This document shows, piece after piece, positions 20,671-32,565 of a DNA stretch of 57,241 nucleotides. A model generated the notes under the pieces. That model was not told the origin of the DNA and did no database searches. It saw only the letters and a program-made list of their open reading frames with translations. Made by a program: the position numbers and the translations under genes. Within the stretch, counting starts at the first letter, position 1; every line of letters begins with the position of its first letter. The stretch comes from Cylindrodendrum hubeiense (lineage: Eukaryota; Ascomycota; Sordariomycetes; Hypocreales; Nectriaceae), in assembly GCA_014621425.1 (NCBI GenBank), contig JAANBB010000255.1, positions 1 to 57,241 on the forward strand. The letters are read 5' to 3'.

Positions 20671-21885
20671 ATGATCCCCACCCAGAACTTCGAACCCTTC
20701 TCGATCGCCCACATGTTGTCCATGCCGGTGACAGAGACGGAAAAGATGCCCGTCAACCCACGGGTGTCTCCCAGCGTCGTCCCCCCTCGCACCTCCAGCT
20801 CCACTGCTGCCACCGTTACAACGCCGCCGCCAAAATCTATCCATCGCCCCGTCCCTGAAGGCGAATGGATCAGCCCCAAGCTGCGCCCTGCAAAGCCCGT
20901 CACCACGCTGGGCCTCGGCATGGTGCCGCCTCCCAACCAACCCCCGAACCCCGACCAATATGTCAACAAGGACCTCAACTTTACAGCCCGGCGCTCTTGG
21001 ACGGAAGAAAAGGAGAAGATCGTGCGCGGCCCGTTTGACTATGTCATAAGCCACCCTGGCAAGGACTTCCGCGCCCAGCTGATTGGCGCCTTCAATGCCT
21101 GGCTCGACGTCCCCAAGGACAGCCTTGAGATCATTACCCATGTTGTTGGCATGCTCCATGAGTCCTCTCTCCTCGTTGACGATGTCCAAGACTCGTCCGA
21201 GCTACGCCGCGGCTTCCCCGTCGCCCACAACATCTTCGGCGTCGCCCAGACCATCAACTCGGCCAACTACATCTACTTTACCGCTCTCCAGGAGCTGCAG
21301 AAGCTCAACAACCCGGAGACGATCACCATGTTCGCCGAGGAGCTCGTCAACCTCCATCGCGGCCAGGGTATGGACCTCTTCTGGCGAGACACCCTCACTT
21401 GCCCCACTGAGGAGGACTACCTCGAAATGGTCGGCAACAAGACAGGCGGGCTCTTCCGCCTCGGCATCAAGCTCATGCAGGCCGAGTCCGCCTCCACTAT
21501 CGACTGCGTGCCCCTCGTCAACCTCATCGGCCTCATCTTCCAGATTCGCGATGACTACATGAACCTCTCTTCCAAGGAGTACAGCCACAACAAGGGCATG
21601 TGCGAGGACCTGACGGAGGGCAAGTTCTCCTTCCCAGTCATCCACAGCATCCGCTCCAACCCTTCCAACCTCCAGCTCGTTAGCATCCTCAAACAAAAGA
21701 CCGCCGATACCCAGGTTAAGCGCTACGCTGTCGCCTATATGGAGTCCACCGGCAGCTTTGAGTACACCCGGAATGTCGTCGCCATCCTCATCGAACGCGC
21801 TCGCAAGTTGGCTGAGGATATCGACCAGGGTCAGGGCCTTACCAAAGGCATCCAGAAGATATTGGATAAGATGGTTGTTACCTGA
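20671..21885 (+). CDS. Geranylgeranyl pyrophosphate synthase
   Basis: This trans-prenyltransferase condenses FPP and IPP to GGPP for protein prenylation, ubiquinone side chains and carotenoids/diterpenes. A single exon gives 404 aa from the ATG at 20671 (MIPTQNFEP). An in-frame ATG at 20713 is a possible alternative. A Pro/Ser/Thr-rich N-terminal extension of about 100 aa precedes the catalytic fold. The first Asp-rich motif, DDVQD, is at 170-174 in the context [15 protein letters not shown], and the second, DDYMN, at 294-298. Other family blocks are [20 protein letters not shown] and [11 protein letters not shown]. The degree of conservation and the absence of terpene-cluster neighbours (no cyclase, P450 or regulator gene) suggest the housekeeping copy rather than a cluster copy. 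The absence of an intron in the coding part is compatible with the intact frame. Confidence 0.93.
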   Translation: MIPTQNFEPFSIAHMLSMPVTETEKMPVNPRVSPSVVPPRTSSSTAATVTTPPPKSIHRPVPEGEWISPKLRPAKPVTTLGLGMVPPPNQPPNPDQYVNKDLNFTARRSWTEEKEKIVRGPFDYVISHPGKDFRAQLIGAFNAWLDVPKDSLEIITHVVGMLHESSLLVDDVQDSSELRRGFPVAHNIFGVAQTINSANYIYFTALQELQKLNNPETITMFAEELVNLHRGQGMDLFWRDTLTCPTEEDYLEMVGNKTGGLFRLGIKLMQAESASTIDCVPLVNLIGLIFQIRDDYMNLSSKEYSHNKGMCEDLTEGKFSFPVIHSIRSNPSNLQLVSILKQKTADTQVKRYAVAYMESTGSFEYTRNVVAILIERARKLAEDIDQGQGLTKGIQKILDKMVVT

Positions 21886-22386
21886 GCGTTGTGGGAAACC
21901 TCTTCTTAGCACTCTGCCAGGCAACGACCTTGCAAGAGGGCTGGGGTTGGGAACGGCCCCGTGTTTTTACTCCTTTAATAATCGGATTTAACGTGTCACG
22001 AGCGGAGCGCATATAGAATGATCTGGCTGGCGTCCCGGGAACTGATGATCTTTAATTCCACAGTTACGGGCCTTATCTTTGAGTTGATACCACTTTTCTG
22101 GCTTCTCTTGGGCTTTCGGGGGGGATGGAAGGTGGGCGATATCAACAGGCAAATTGTTACATTTAGATGATTGTATTATTTGAGCGCTCGATGGCGTGTC
22201 GCTAAAACCCACCATATTACCTTGTATTCATGATATTCATGAATGAACTACCTTGCTCATTGCTAGCCTAAATATCTTTCATCAGATCTCATTCCAACAT
22301 TTTCCACCCTACCAAACGCCATGCATTAATGAACGGACCCATGATGGAGACAAATTGCACATATTACACGTCACTGAGCCCCCTTT
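21886..22386. other. Convergent 3' region between GGPPS and the Pex24-family gene
   Basis: About 500 bases, AT-richer than the neighbouring genes, as expected for two facing 3' UTRs. No gene or repeat of note. Confidence 0.55.
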
Positions 22387-23923
22387 TCAGTTAATTAATG
22401 GCTCCGTCACCTTACGCTTCACAAGCCGCACCCATCTCCGCCTTCGCCAGTCTCCCCTTCTGCCACCCCCATCCTCGCCCTCCTCCCAGCTCGGCCGTGA
22501 GGCGTAAGCCCGAAGCTTTCCCTTATCAGCGGCTGCGTCGACGACACCCGTACGATCGTGACGCTCATCGTATATATCGTACACCCAGCGCTCGCCCTCA
22601 GTCTCGACCTCGACGCCCGTGATGATGCGCTCCTCAACCCACTCGCGGCTCCAGAGGTCAAGCGCCCATTTCTTCTCACTCCACTCCCAGGCCTCAGGTG
22701 CCATGACATCCTCGAAGAAGCGGGTACCGCGGGGCCGGTCGCCGGAAATGCGACGCTGGGAGAGGGGGTCATAGGGCGAGGGCGAGAACAGCCAGGGTTC
22801 CCACTCACCGGCGCCAGACATGCGCTGCAGCTCAAATATCTCAACCTCGCGCGTCTCCGGGCTCGAATCGAGAATCACATCTTTTGCGATCCAGTCGTCG
22901 AGCCACGTCTTGGCCTTGGCCTCCTGCGGTTGCACTCGTTCCTTGTGCGCGATGGAGAGAAGGCGCGCCATGGTCGGATGTCCCATACCGACGACAGCCC
23001 AGCCGCCCATGAGGAAGAGAAGTCTCCATGGCAGAAGATGCGCAGCAATGGTCATGAAGAGAGCTCCGGCTGAGAGAAACATAAACAGGGCGGAGCTTAA
23101 AGACTCGTCACTGAAGTTGGTCACAGGCACCATCAGGGCAACCACTTTGTCGTGTCCCTGACTGAAATCGTCCATGCAATTCTGCAGGTCGCGCATATTA
23201 CGAAAGAAGTCCTTGCTGAGCTCCTTGACAGGGCGCACCGTTGCCGCAGGCGCCAGCGGCGGTCCGCGTGGGGAGTATCCCACATTTTGATGGCTGGACA
23301 AGGTGCCCTTGGGCGGCGCGGGATGCCTGGCCAAGAATGCGGGGATGAAGACGCCGAGGAGGAGGACGACTATCGGTAAGACGCAGAGGAGGTACGGATC
23401 GAGGCAGACAAAGGTATAAACGGCGAGGAGGGAGAGGGTGTGCGAGGCTCGGTGCCAGGAGAGGATACGCTCTACACGGGCCTGGAACTTGAAGACGACG
23501 CCGATGCGAGCGTTGAAGCGGCGGAAGTTGTAGGACATGGTGGTGATATTGAAGTTGGGTCGCTCAGCATTGGTGGATGGCGGCCAGTCGTCGCCGGCGA
23601 CGGAACCATCGACGGAACCATCATCGTCGGCAGGGATAACTTGCTGGAGGAGTCTATTTGGATCTGGTCAGCACCTAGCTCAAGACACACCACGGCGGTG
23701 AGGCAGAGGCAACAAACTTCTCTACCAGGCGGTCCTGCAAGCTTGCCTTCTCCCTGATGGCAGCAATCCCGCCGCGCAGCCCGGTCCTCTGAGGCGGCGT
23801 CACCGGACGATCCGGATCGGGGTTGGTTCTGAGCGGCTCTTCAATGTCGCGGGTCCGCTCGGGGGTTCTGGGGGAGTCGAATTCCTGCCCGTCGGCGAGG
23901 AGCTCAGCAGTGAAGTCGTCCAT
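22387..23923 (-). CDS. Integral peroxisomal membrane peroxin, Pex24/Pex28-29 family with dysferlin-type region
   Basis: This membrane protein of the Pex24 family controls peroxisome number, size and ER-peroxisome contact (family knowledge). Two exons, 23923-23718 and 23653-22387, with a 64-nt intron (GTTTGT...TAG), give 490 aa. The spliced LVEKLLQQVIPADD block is typical for the family. Two hydrophobic hairpin-like segments are visible: LLAVYTFVCLDPYLLCVLPIVVLL and, further on, LFMFLSAGALFMTIAAHLLPWRLLFLMGGW, each listed from a longer run. The C-terminal half has Trp-rich strings (WEWSEKKWALDLWSREWVEE, then ERWVYDIY) typical of the DysF fold. A basic tail ends RRRRWVRLVKRKVTEPLIN. The start MDDFTAELL at 23923 is preferred; an in-frame ATG further upstream (MPPLHVPR) would add a poorly conserved, Pro/Arg-rich extension. 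Confidence 0.85.
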
Positions 23924-26829
23924 CGGAGCGGGGGCGAGGTGACGGACAGGTCGGCGGCATTCAAGACATGGTGCGACGTCGAGTTCGGAGGTGGAGGTTC
24001 GACGTGGGACGTGTAAAGGTGGCATGTGACACTGGTCGCGCTGCGCTGACATCATTTCTGCGGCCAGACGACCGCCTCAGCCACACCACAGGTGACGCAA
24101 GGCCAAGGTTCCAGTTACCACCCACCAGCAGCTGTGACGTTCCAGTAGCGCAGAGCGGCCCGCCGCGGCTTGCAGCTTGAGAGACGTTTCGAATAAATCG
24201 CATACCTTAGCAAGGTCAATCGTTGACTATTGCGCAGAGCAGACGCCCGCCGGGGCGTTCTGTTGAACGGACTCGCACGCCACTTTCGAACACTCGTGGA
24301 CACGCACGGCGATGCATGCTCTAAGGAGCATTGCTATGTCTGTCGCGGATAGCGCACTGACACCAACAGTGGTTAGTGGTTCCAAACGCAGATACCAAAA
24401 GTCATGTCATGTTTACAGCCATCATCTCCTCGACTCAGGGCGACGGTGTGTGCTTCTGAAACAGCTCTTCGGATGCACTGGCATACTGTTTGGTGCCCTA
24501 AACCACCTGGGACACCCTGGATGCCTACGACGTAGTAGGTAGCTACTTCGCGATCCCGGAGGGGAGGTGGACATGCATTGGTCCAACTTGAGTGGCAGAA
24601 CATCAGCTCCATCAACCTGGAAGTGCCACGGTATGAAATTGTCAGATGCGGCAATTCCGAATGACGAAACCCCTTCCGGTCTGGCCCCTCATCTGCTTTC
24701 TGCCTTGAGGTTCTAAAGGAGGCCTGCGCAGCCAAGTCCTGGAGTCGATATGCAGGAGGCAGTGTCCCAGGCGACGACAGACGCGGTGAGGTTGCCCCCT
24801 GGCGCGAGAAGCTTTCACATTGGACCCTCTCTCTCCTGCATCGCATCGACGCACCGCGTGCATGGCTTTCAACGAATAGCAACCGCACTTGAGGGGAAAA
24901 GCATCCACGACAGTCTGGGGACACCATGGCGCTGTACTTTACTGGTCCCGACAGGTGGCAACAAAGCAAGATGCACTCATTTGCCATGACAACAGCACCA
25001 CAAGGCCAGCCATTGCTGGTTTGATTGGGTTAGAGTGGGTATAAGATGCGGATGCGCCTGGTTGTTCCCCCATGCTCCCGTCGCGATGCTTCAGTCGCCA
25101 AGTTCCTGCTGGAAGCCGATGCTTGCAGAGCATGATCATCAAGCCCTAGTGCTCAGTAAACTTTACGAAAACAATGGCCAAGGAACCAAACACCACTTCG
25201 GTCCCTTGGACCCCTGTGGAGAACGGGCCACTCTGGAGGTTGGAGGATGGAGCACCCGATGGAGCCTTTCCTACTAGTCGAAGGTAGTGTCTCTCTGCCG
25301 TCCACCAAAAGGAGAAATCTCACCCTGGTCCCGAAACCGCGGCGTCGAATTGGGCACCTGTCATTTTCGAGACGCTGCCTCCCATGGACAGGGCAGCCTG
25401 GACAGGGCATGATATTGGCATTGGGCATGGTCCTGAGCAGTTGAGTCCGGGGTTTGTGCTCGTGCCATGTACATGGTACCTTCTTCTTATCTGTTGATGC
25501 GTCAACCGTTCGCGAGGTCGAGTTCGCGTTCACGGTGAGCGTTGTCCTCATCATCTGTCTCCACTGCGCTGCAAGCTCGACCCCTACCGCCACCGCTGCC
25601 GTCGTCGGTGTGGCTAATAAACTGAACCCGCTGAACGTGTTGAGACAGAGGCTGGGTACGCGCCGCGGACACGGCTGAGGAAGCAACAATACATCGCGGT
25701 CGATGGCTGGCGGTCTGGGGGAAGAGAGCCAAGGCGGTGACGTGTGCTGTTTGCCCAGGACAATGCAAAAGCATAGAGCGGCTGCGACTCGATTTAAAAT
25801 AGAAAAGGCATGGAGTTTGATACGAAGTAGGTAGCCGGGCGGCGGTGGATTTCCGGGTAAGGGGACGGCGACGGCTAGGTACTGCCATTGTTCGGGTCCC
25901 CATTATGGGCATGTGTGCGGTTGGATACCGGCCTAGCGCCTGTCGGCAGGTGCAGCGGACGAATGTAGACGTGCCTCCTGCCTCCGTAGTGCTGAACCTC
26001 GCAGCAAGAGCCCCAGCGAGCCCCCAGCTGCCCCTTCCTCCTGACAGGAGGTGGAATCTCAAACCAAACGACAGAGCAGGCCATGTAGCAGTACCTTCAT
26101 GGCGTGCCCCTACCGCGGCGATCTTGGCCCCGGCCCATCCAATCCAAAAGTACCTCGACCTCCAGCCCACCCCACCCGCCTTTCCGCCGACAGGTTCACT
26201 GAGGTGCCATCGACCCCATGCCCCTTCGGACCTGCCTGTGCCCGCTGCAATTCACTGGCTGCATCCCTCTTTTCGAAAAACAACGACTCTGCCTCGACTC
26301 TCATCCACCATCTCCCATCTCCGTCGACCGCCTCTCATCTCCCGCCTCACCGATCATCCGCGCGGTCCAGGACACAGGCGTTCCTGGTCGTCCCGCGTCT
26401 TCCAGCCTTGCTCCTCCCCTCCTTTGTCCCCGTTCTCCCAGTCCGGAATGAGGTAGCCGTTCGAATGCGCTCAGCTCCCTGACCGGACTGAGTCTGTGCT
26501 AGCGACCGACCCCCCGTGAATCCACACTCGTGGTCGCATTGCCAGCCACGCCCCCTCGACCCGGTCCCTATGAGCCACGAGCACAAGGCACCGGCTGGGC
26601 CTCGACCGGCGAACTTCTCTCCGACTCGTTTGTGAGCCTCCCGTCCTCCAGTCGTCGTCTTCTTCCTCACTCCGATGGCCCTTGGTTGATGCATCCATCG
26701 ATCATCGCCCATCCATCCCATCAATGCACATGGACAAGCTGACCTCTAAGCCTTCATAACAGGGGCAACGCTTCCAGCCCTCGACCACCTCTTCCCACCT
26801 CGAATCCCGGCCTCGTCCTCAACGCTCCA
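23924..26829. other. Divergent intergenic region between the peroxin and pom1
   Basis: About 2.9 kb. CT-rich leader-like DNA occupies the last 700 bases before pom1 (long 5' UTR or promoter). The central part (about 24300-25700) has scattered open frames without domain content. No tRNA-like structure or transposon remnant is recognised. Confidence 0.5.
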
Positions 26830-29800
26830 ATGCTCAGCGCATCTGCCTCCAACAACCATTCGCTCTTTTCCTTTGGTCGAGATGGGGAGTCAAGTCAATT
26901 AGGCGATTCCACCAGCTCCTTCGACTTCTTACCCTCTGTGAGCTTCGATGATCTCCAGAGCAGCCTCGAATCCGCCTCCACCGAGTTTAAACTCACACAG
27001 TTTCCTTGTCCCACTGGCGAAGGGAGCATCCTTGAGACCCACGGTTTGAATGACAACAAGATGCCCGAAAAGGCCCAAGGAGCCGGCTCCCAGAATGGCG
27101 GCACCGCCCGTCCTGCCATTCCGACTGCCAATCGCCCATCTCGATCAGGCTCTCTTCTGCGACGGCCAAGTACGTCAAGCAGACAGCCCAGTCTTTCATC
27201 CGGCGGCCCTTCCTCCACGGCTCCGATGGATACCTCAAACGGCCCCGTGTCATCGCGAGCTCGTCGACAAAGCCACTACCCACCCGTGTCCCATACTACC
27301 ACCGCGACCACAAAACCGCCTCGCAAATCGATCGGTCCAGGTGTCATAGCAGATGGAGAATACGGTGCCCGAAACACTCAGAGAAGACGCCCTAGCCTGT
27401 TGTCAGACGCCGCCTCAGGTGGCTCTACGAGAACTTCGATAGACGGAGGCTCCAGCAGTTGGTTGGATTCCACGCGTAACTTGACCAGCTCGAGGGCCAC
27501 CAAGGCCAAGTCGGTGCAACCACCACCACGCCCTAGTCAAGCACACTTGGGCCTGGGCAACAATCTCACCCCGGAACACAACCGCCTCTCTACCCTAGCC
27601 CCCCGATCGCCTCGTGTTGGTGGCCGGCTCAGCACACCGTCTTCGACCGGTAAGAGGGCATCCATAATGCCTGGTAGTCATCACTCCTCGCACGCGACTG
27701 GCCTCGGTGCGAGGACGATAAGCCCGACAGACACCCGCAGGATGAAGCGCCTCTCTACGATGCCTCAGACTCCAAACTTGAGTCATTCCACCAATGTACC
27801 CCCTCCCCCACCAGTGTCCATGGATACCCGAGCCGAATCGCGATCCCCCTCCATGATCCCCAGGAAGGCCTCTGGTACTCCCTCCTCGTCAAGAACCACG
27901 CCTGATATCAGCCGAAAATCGTACAGTTCAGGCCTCTCAGTCACCTCATCCATCAGCTTCAATACGGTCAGGACGTCGATTGGTTCGATACAGCCGCGTG
28001 TCTCGCAACCTTCAACTACATCACGATTGCCCGCACCGAAGCATACGACTGTGCACAATCCAATGCCCGCGGATGAGGAAGAAGATGTCCCGCCTGTCCC
28101 CGCTATACCAAAGGCGTACGAATCGCCAAAGGATTCACCGGCGGAGGCTTACTTCATGGAGAAGAAGAAGACCGCCTTGAGCAATATCGATGCACTAAGT
28201 ATCAACTCCAACTCGAACTCGACCGGAAGCATTTCGATGCCGGTCTTCCCCGAGCCCACCAAGGTCCAGCGAAGGCCCAGCGCTCGAAAGAGCTACGCCC
28301 CGACCACCATGAATGCGGAAACTGAGCATAAGAGCACTCCCACGGGCAAGAGGCATCTGCAACCCCTGAGGCTACCCCCGATCAGTCTGGGTCCATTGAG
28401 TACCCCTACGATGAACAAGATCGCGGCGCTGCAAGAGCAGGGAAGCGCGGATCGGAACCTGAGCCCACCGCCCTCTCGCCAGTTACCGAAGACTCCTACC
28501 ACGCCGATGACAGCATCAAAGAGTTCCTTTTTCTCGAAGAGCCGACATGGCGATACCCCTGAATTACCGTCACTTCGGAGCAGCAGCTCCGTTCACCACA
28601 CCCAACTTTCTCCCACCCCTCCTGATAACACCTCGTCGGATTCTTCACTGGGGTTCAAGGATATTGATCACAAGAACAGTATGTCGCCTTTTCTGTCCTC
28701 GTCGCTCCCCAAGGGAGGATCAGAACATGGGTTTTTGAAGCGGTCGAAGACGGGCGGAGACTTCACAACGATGAGCAGCAACTTTTTCGAGGATCGGGTT
28801 CACGCCAAACCAGCTGGTCCGCGGGCACCCAAGACCGACAAACCTGTTCCCAAGTCTCCCCCGCCAGAGCCCACGTTGGAGGAGCCTCAGACTCCTTCAT
28901 CGATGAGCTCGATCAGACGAAAGCTCAGCATCTCATGGAAACGCACCAACTCCAAAAGCAGCATTATAGCTCCTCAAGATGTTGTTGAGAAGGCTTCTGC
29001 ACAGCAACAGGAGAGCATGCCTCCCCCTCGACTACCCGCATATGCGACTGCCAACAACCTAGCAAACGCCAAGCAGGCCAGCCCTACTCCTCATGTTAAG
29101 CCTGCTGGGGGCTACCTCGAGTCCAGAAGGCGAAAGAGCTCAGCAGGGAGTCTAAACGCTCTGACAACCCACGATAGGACTAAGAGCGATACCTGGGGCA
29201 ACAAAAAGCCCACTATCGATCCACCCACTATGCCTGCCGCTCGAAACCCGTCGGTCATGCAAAAGATTCTTCGACCTAGAACCTCGTCAAGCACAACCAA
29301 GGGTCTTGACGTGTGGACTGCCGAACTTGACAAGGACGATATGGCTGCCGAGGAGGAAATGGCCAAACTAGGATCTCGCCGAAAGGAGACAGAGATCGCT
29401 GCCAGAACTCTGGATGCTCTCAGAAAGAGAGCGACGCCAAAGGAGCGAGTTGGGCCCCACGAAGCCATCCGCATTGCCATGTTGAACATTTATGAGCGAG
29501 GCGAAATTGTCGACTACAACGACGTGTATTTCTGCGGAACACAGCATGCGCACAAGGTCGTTGGTGATCTGCAGTCGGACTCGCCCAATTTTGGCTATGA
29601 TGACGAGCGCGGAGACTACACTATCGTCCCTGGAGACCACCTTTCATTCCGGTATGAGATTATTGATATTCTTGGAAAGGGTAGTTTTGGGCAAGTGGTT
29701 CGCTGCATCGACCACCGAACCGGAGGTCTCGTTGCCATCAAAATTATCAGGAACAAGAAGAGATTCCACCAGCAAGCTCTTGTCGAAGTCAATATTCTAC

Positions 29801-30956
29801 AAAAGCTTCGCGAATGGGTAAGTTTGAATACGTGTGAGGAAGTCGTACAGTACTAATCCAGCCACAGGATCCCAAGAACAAGCACAGCATGGTCAACTTT
29901 ACCCAAAGCTTCTACTTCCGAGGGCATCTTTGCATTTCTACCGAGTTGCTAGACATGAACCTCTACGAACTTATCAAGGCACATGCATTCCGAGGCTTCT
30001 CACTGAGAATCATTCGGCGCTTCACTAAGCAGATCCTCAGCTCGCTCAACCTTCTCAAGCAGCATAAGGTGATCCACTGCGATCTGAAACCGGAAAACAT
30101 TCTCCTTCGCCACCCTTTGCACTCGGAGATCAAAGTCATCGACTTCGGCTCCAGCTGCTTCGAGAATGAAAAGGTGTACACCTACATCCAATCCAGATTC
30201 TACCGCTCCCCAGAGGTCATTCTTGGCATGACGTATGGCATGCCCATTGACATGTGGAGTGTTGGTTGTATCCTGGCCGAGCTGTACACGGGTGTCCCCA
30301 TCTTCCCCGGAGAGAACGAACAAGAGCAGCTTGCCTGCATCATGGAGGTTTTCGGACCTCCTGAGAAACATCTAATTGAGAAGAGCACCAGGAAGAAGCT
30401 ATTTTTCGATTCAATGGGGAAACCACGCCTTACTGTGTCATCCAAGGGCCGCAGGCGTCGACCCTCATCAAAGACGCTTCAGCAGGTGCTCAAATGTGAC
30501 GATGAGGTGTTCTTGGACTTCTTGGCGCGCTGTCTACGTTGGGACCCTGATCGACGACTGAAGCCCGAGGATGCTATTCGACACGAATTCATCACTGGGC
30601 AAAAGATGGCGGCGCCTGTGCCTCGTATGCCGGCACGCGAGTCGTCGCCGATGAAGCGACACAATACGATATCAGCTCCGCGGCCTCTCCCCGACCCCCC
30701 TGGAGCCAGCCTCAAGACAGTGGCATCCATGCGAACAGGGGCCAGTCCCTACAAGCCAGTCTCAGGCGCCCACCGAAAAGTATCTGGCGGCACTGGAGCT
30801 ATCAATTCAGGTCCTAGCAAGCGAAGCAGCGCGGGCACAGGCGGTGGGGTCGCGATGGGGACGAGCAGTCTCCCTAGAGCTGCCGGGAGGAGCGTGAGCG
30901 CCAAGCAGGACCTCGCCGCCGCAGGCGCGACTGCCGCCATGAGTCGACGAGGGTAG
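26830..30956 (+). CDS. pom1: DYRK-family protein kinase Pom1
   Basis: This is a dual-specificity Tyr-regulated kinase. In fission yeast, Pom1 forms cell-end gradients that restrain mitotic entry and position division (family knowledge). Two exons, 26830-29817 and 29868-30956, with a 50-nt intron (GTAAGT, branch TACTAAT, CAG), give 1358 aa. About 900 residues of Ser/Pro/Thr-rich disordered sequence precede the DYRK-homology box (YNDVYFCG...DDERGDYTIVPGDH). The kinase domain spans about 943-1245: Gly loop GKGSFGQV, VAIKIIRNKKRF, catalytic HCDLKPEN (His1066, Asp1068), DFGSS, activation loop YTYIQSRFYRSPE (Tyr1100, Tyr1102) and the DMWSVGC segment. A basic, Ser/Gly-rich tail follows. The start ATG at 26830 is the first in frame after the leader. 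All catalytic residues are present and the gene looks intact. Confidence 0.93.
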
Positions 30957-32535
30957 CCCCCGGGGGGTGGGCGAATTTTATGAACATAGGAGTTTGAAGG
31001 ATCGTTAGCATTTAATGTGAGGGTCATGTGTCATTGGGTATTCGATACATTACACAGGAGCATGGCTTGCAATTGTACAACGACTCTGCCTAGCCCGGTG
31101 ACGATTGCGTGGATTCGACTACAAAGGACTCGGGTTTAGGAGGAGGCGAAGGACTCACGATTAGCGAGACGAAGGGGTCTTTTTTTTCTGTCTATTACTT
31201 TATTCATTCTACTACTGCCTAGTATACACCACGACGAGACGACGTCTTTTGCCTTCTGAACGCCTCGCGGCAGATCCCAAGGAGGCTATAACGTGGTACG
31301 ATGTGACTCGACTCAGTGAGTCAGGGGGCTTGGGGCTGGATCGTCCTTTGTGTAAGGGGTGTATGTTACAAACTTGACGACGGCCTCGGACGAAAAGTGG
31401 ATGGGGTCCTATACAGTAGTTGACTAGGTCCTAGAATTGGGGGCCAAGAGAGGCAAACGAACCAGGGGTGACAATAAGGCCAAAGTGCTAGATAGGCATC
31501 AAGACAGCCCTGCACACAATGGAATATTCGAGACCGTGTCTCCTGAGGCCTCCGCGCGGATGTAGCATCAGTCGAAAGTGAATGTAAGAGTAAGAGATAC
31601 CGAAGATGTCTCGCCGATGGAGGTCGGAGGGTGAGATGTGGGCGGCTCACCGAGGAGCTGAAGCAGGGCCCTTGTCTAAGGGATGGTTTCAGAAGACTCT
31701 TGACGATAATAGATCAACCTTAGAATGGAGTGGTTCCCAAACACGACGAATAGGAAGCGTCCAGTCCAAGGGGGCAAAGACCCGAGACACGACGCGGCGA
31801 GGCAGTTGGGGAAAGTGAGGGAAGTGAGGGATGAGACACGAGACACGAGACGGCTAACTGGAAAAAGGCACATCTTTCATGGAGGGATGGAGCCAAACAG
31901 CCGCGGCGAGCAACTTTGACAGCCGCATCATGCCCGCCATTGGAGCAAGGGAGGGAGGGCGTTCCCCGGCGGGCGACGAGGAGCGGGCGGCAAGGACTGA
32001 AGGAAAGAAGGGGAACAGACGGAGAGGTGTGGGGGCATGCAGGGCACCGGCGGGCACCGGAGGGAGGCCGTTGATTCGCAAAAGGTGAGGCGGGCCTCGT
32101 GCGCGGTGAGGTGAAGATGGGTCGGAGTGACGAGGTCCAAGGCAAGTCTGACGGCTGCCGCCTGTGAGAACCAGAGTTGGGAAAGGAGCGCGCCGGCTGA
32201 CCAAAGACCGAAAAAGAGGCTGCACAGTAGTGGATCGCAGAGGAGGGTATGACGCCTGACGGCCAGCGAAACAGAGCAACGAGAGGGCCGGACGGCATCT
32301 GGGCGACAAAGAACTACTGCAGCAGCACGGAAACAGGACTGAAGCTGTCTTGATGCGGCCGGAGAAATGAGCTACTCCGCCGGCGACTCCGGGACAGCGA
32401 CGGGGTGTGGATGCGGTGGATGCGGTAGATGCGCCGATATGGTAGTAAGTGGGGCGTGCAAGCCACGAGCAGAGGCGCAGCTGGTGGGCCAAGCAGTGGC
32501 GCGTGCTCTCCATCGCCCGGCGATTGGGCGCGACA

Positions 32536-32565
32536 GGCTCCAACGGGCTCCAACGGGCTACAACG
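32536..32565. repeat. 10-bp tandem repeat, three copies
   Basis: GGCTCCAACG, GGCTCCAACG and GGCTACAACG lie back to back; a shortened fourth copy, GGCCAACG, follows. Function unknown. Confidence 0.85.

Noticed and set aside
12387..21885. Possible secondary-metabolite cluster (IDO plus GGPPS)
   Set aside because: No terpene cyclase, P450, NRPS/PKS, transporter or regulator lies between them; cdc14 and a surface protein intervene. Both enzymes look like housekeeping copies.
24373..24987. 204-codon minus-strand frame in the pom1 upstream gap
   Set aside because: No domain, no plausible N-terminus, overlapped by other frames of similar length.
25502..26170. 222-codon minus-strand frame
   Set aside because: Lies in the pom1 leader/promoter region and shows no recognisable motif.
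31720..32543. Two overlapping minus-strand frames of 192 and 229 codons
   Set aside because: Ser/Pro/Arg/Cys-rich translations in two frames at once are typical of GC-rich non-coding DNA.
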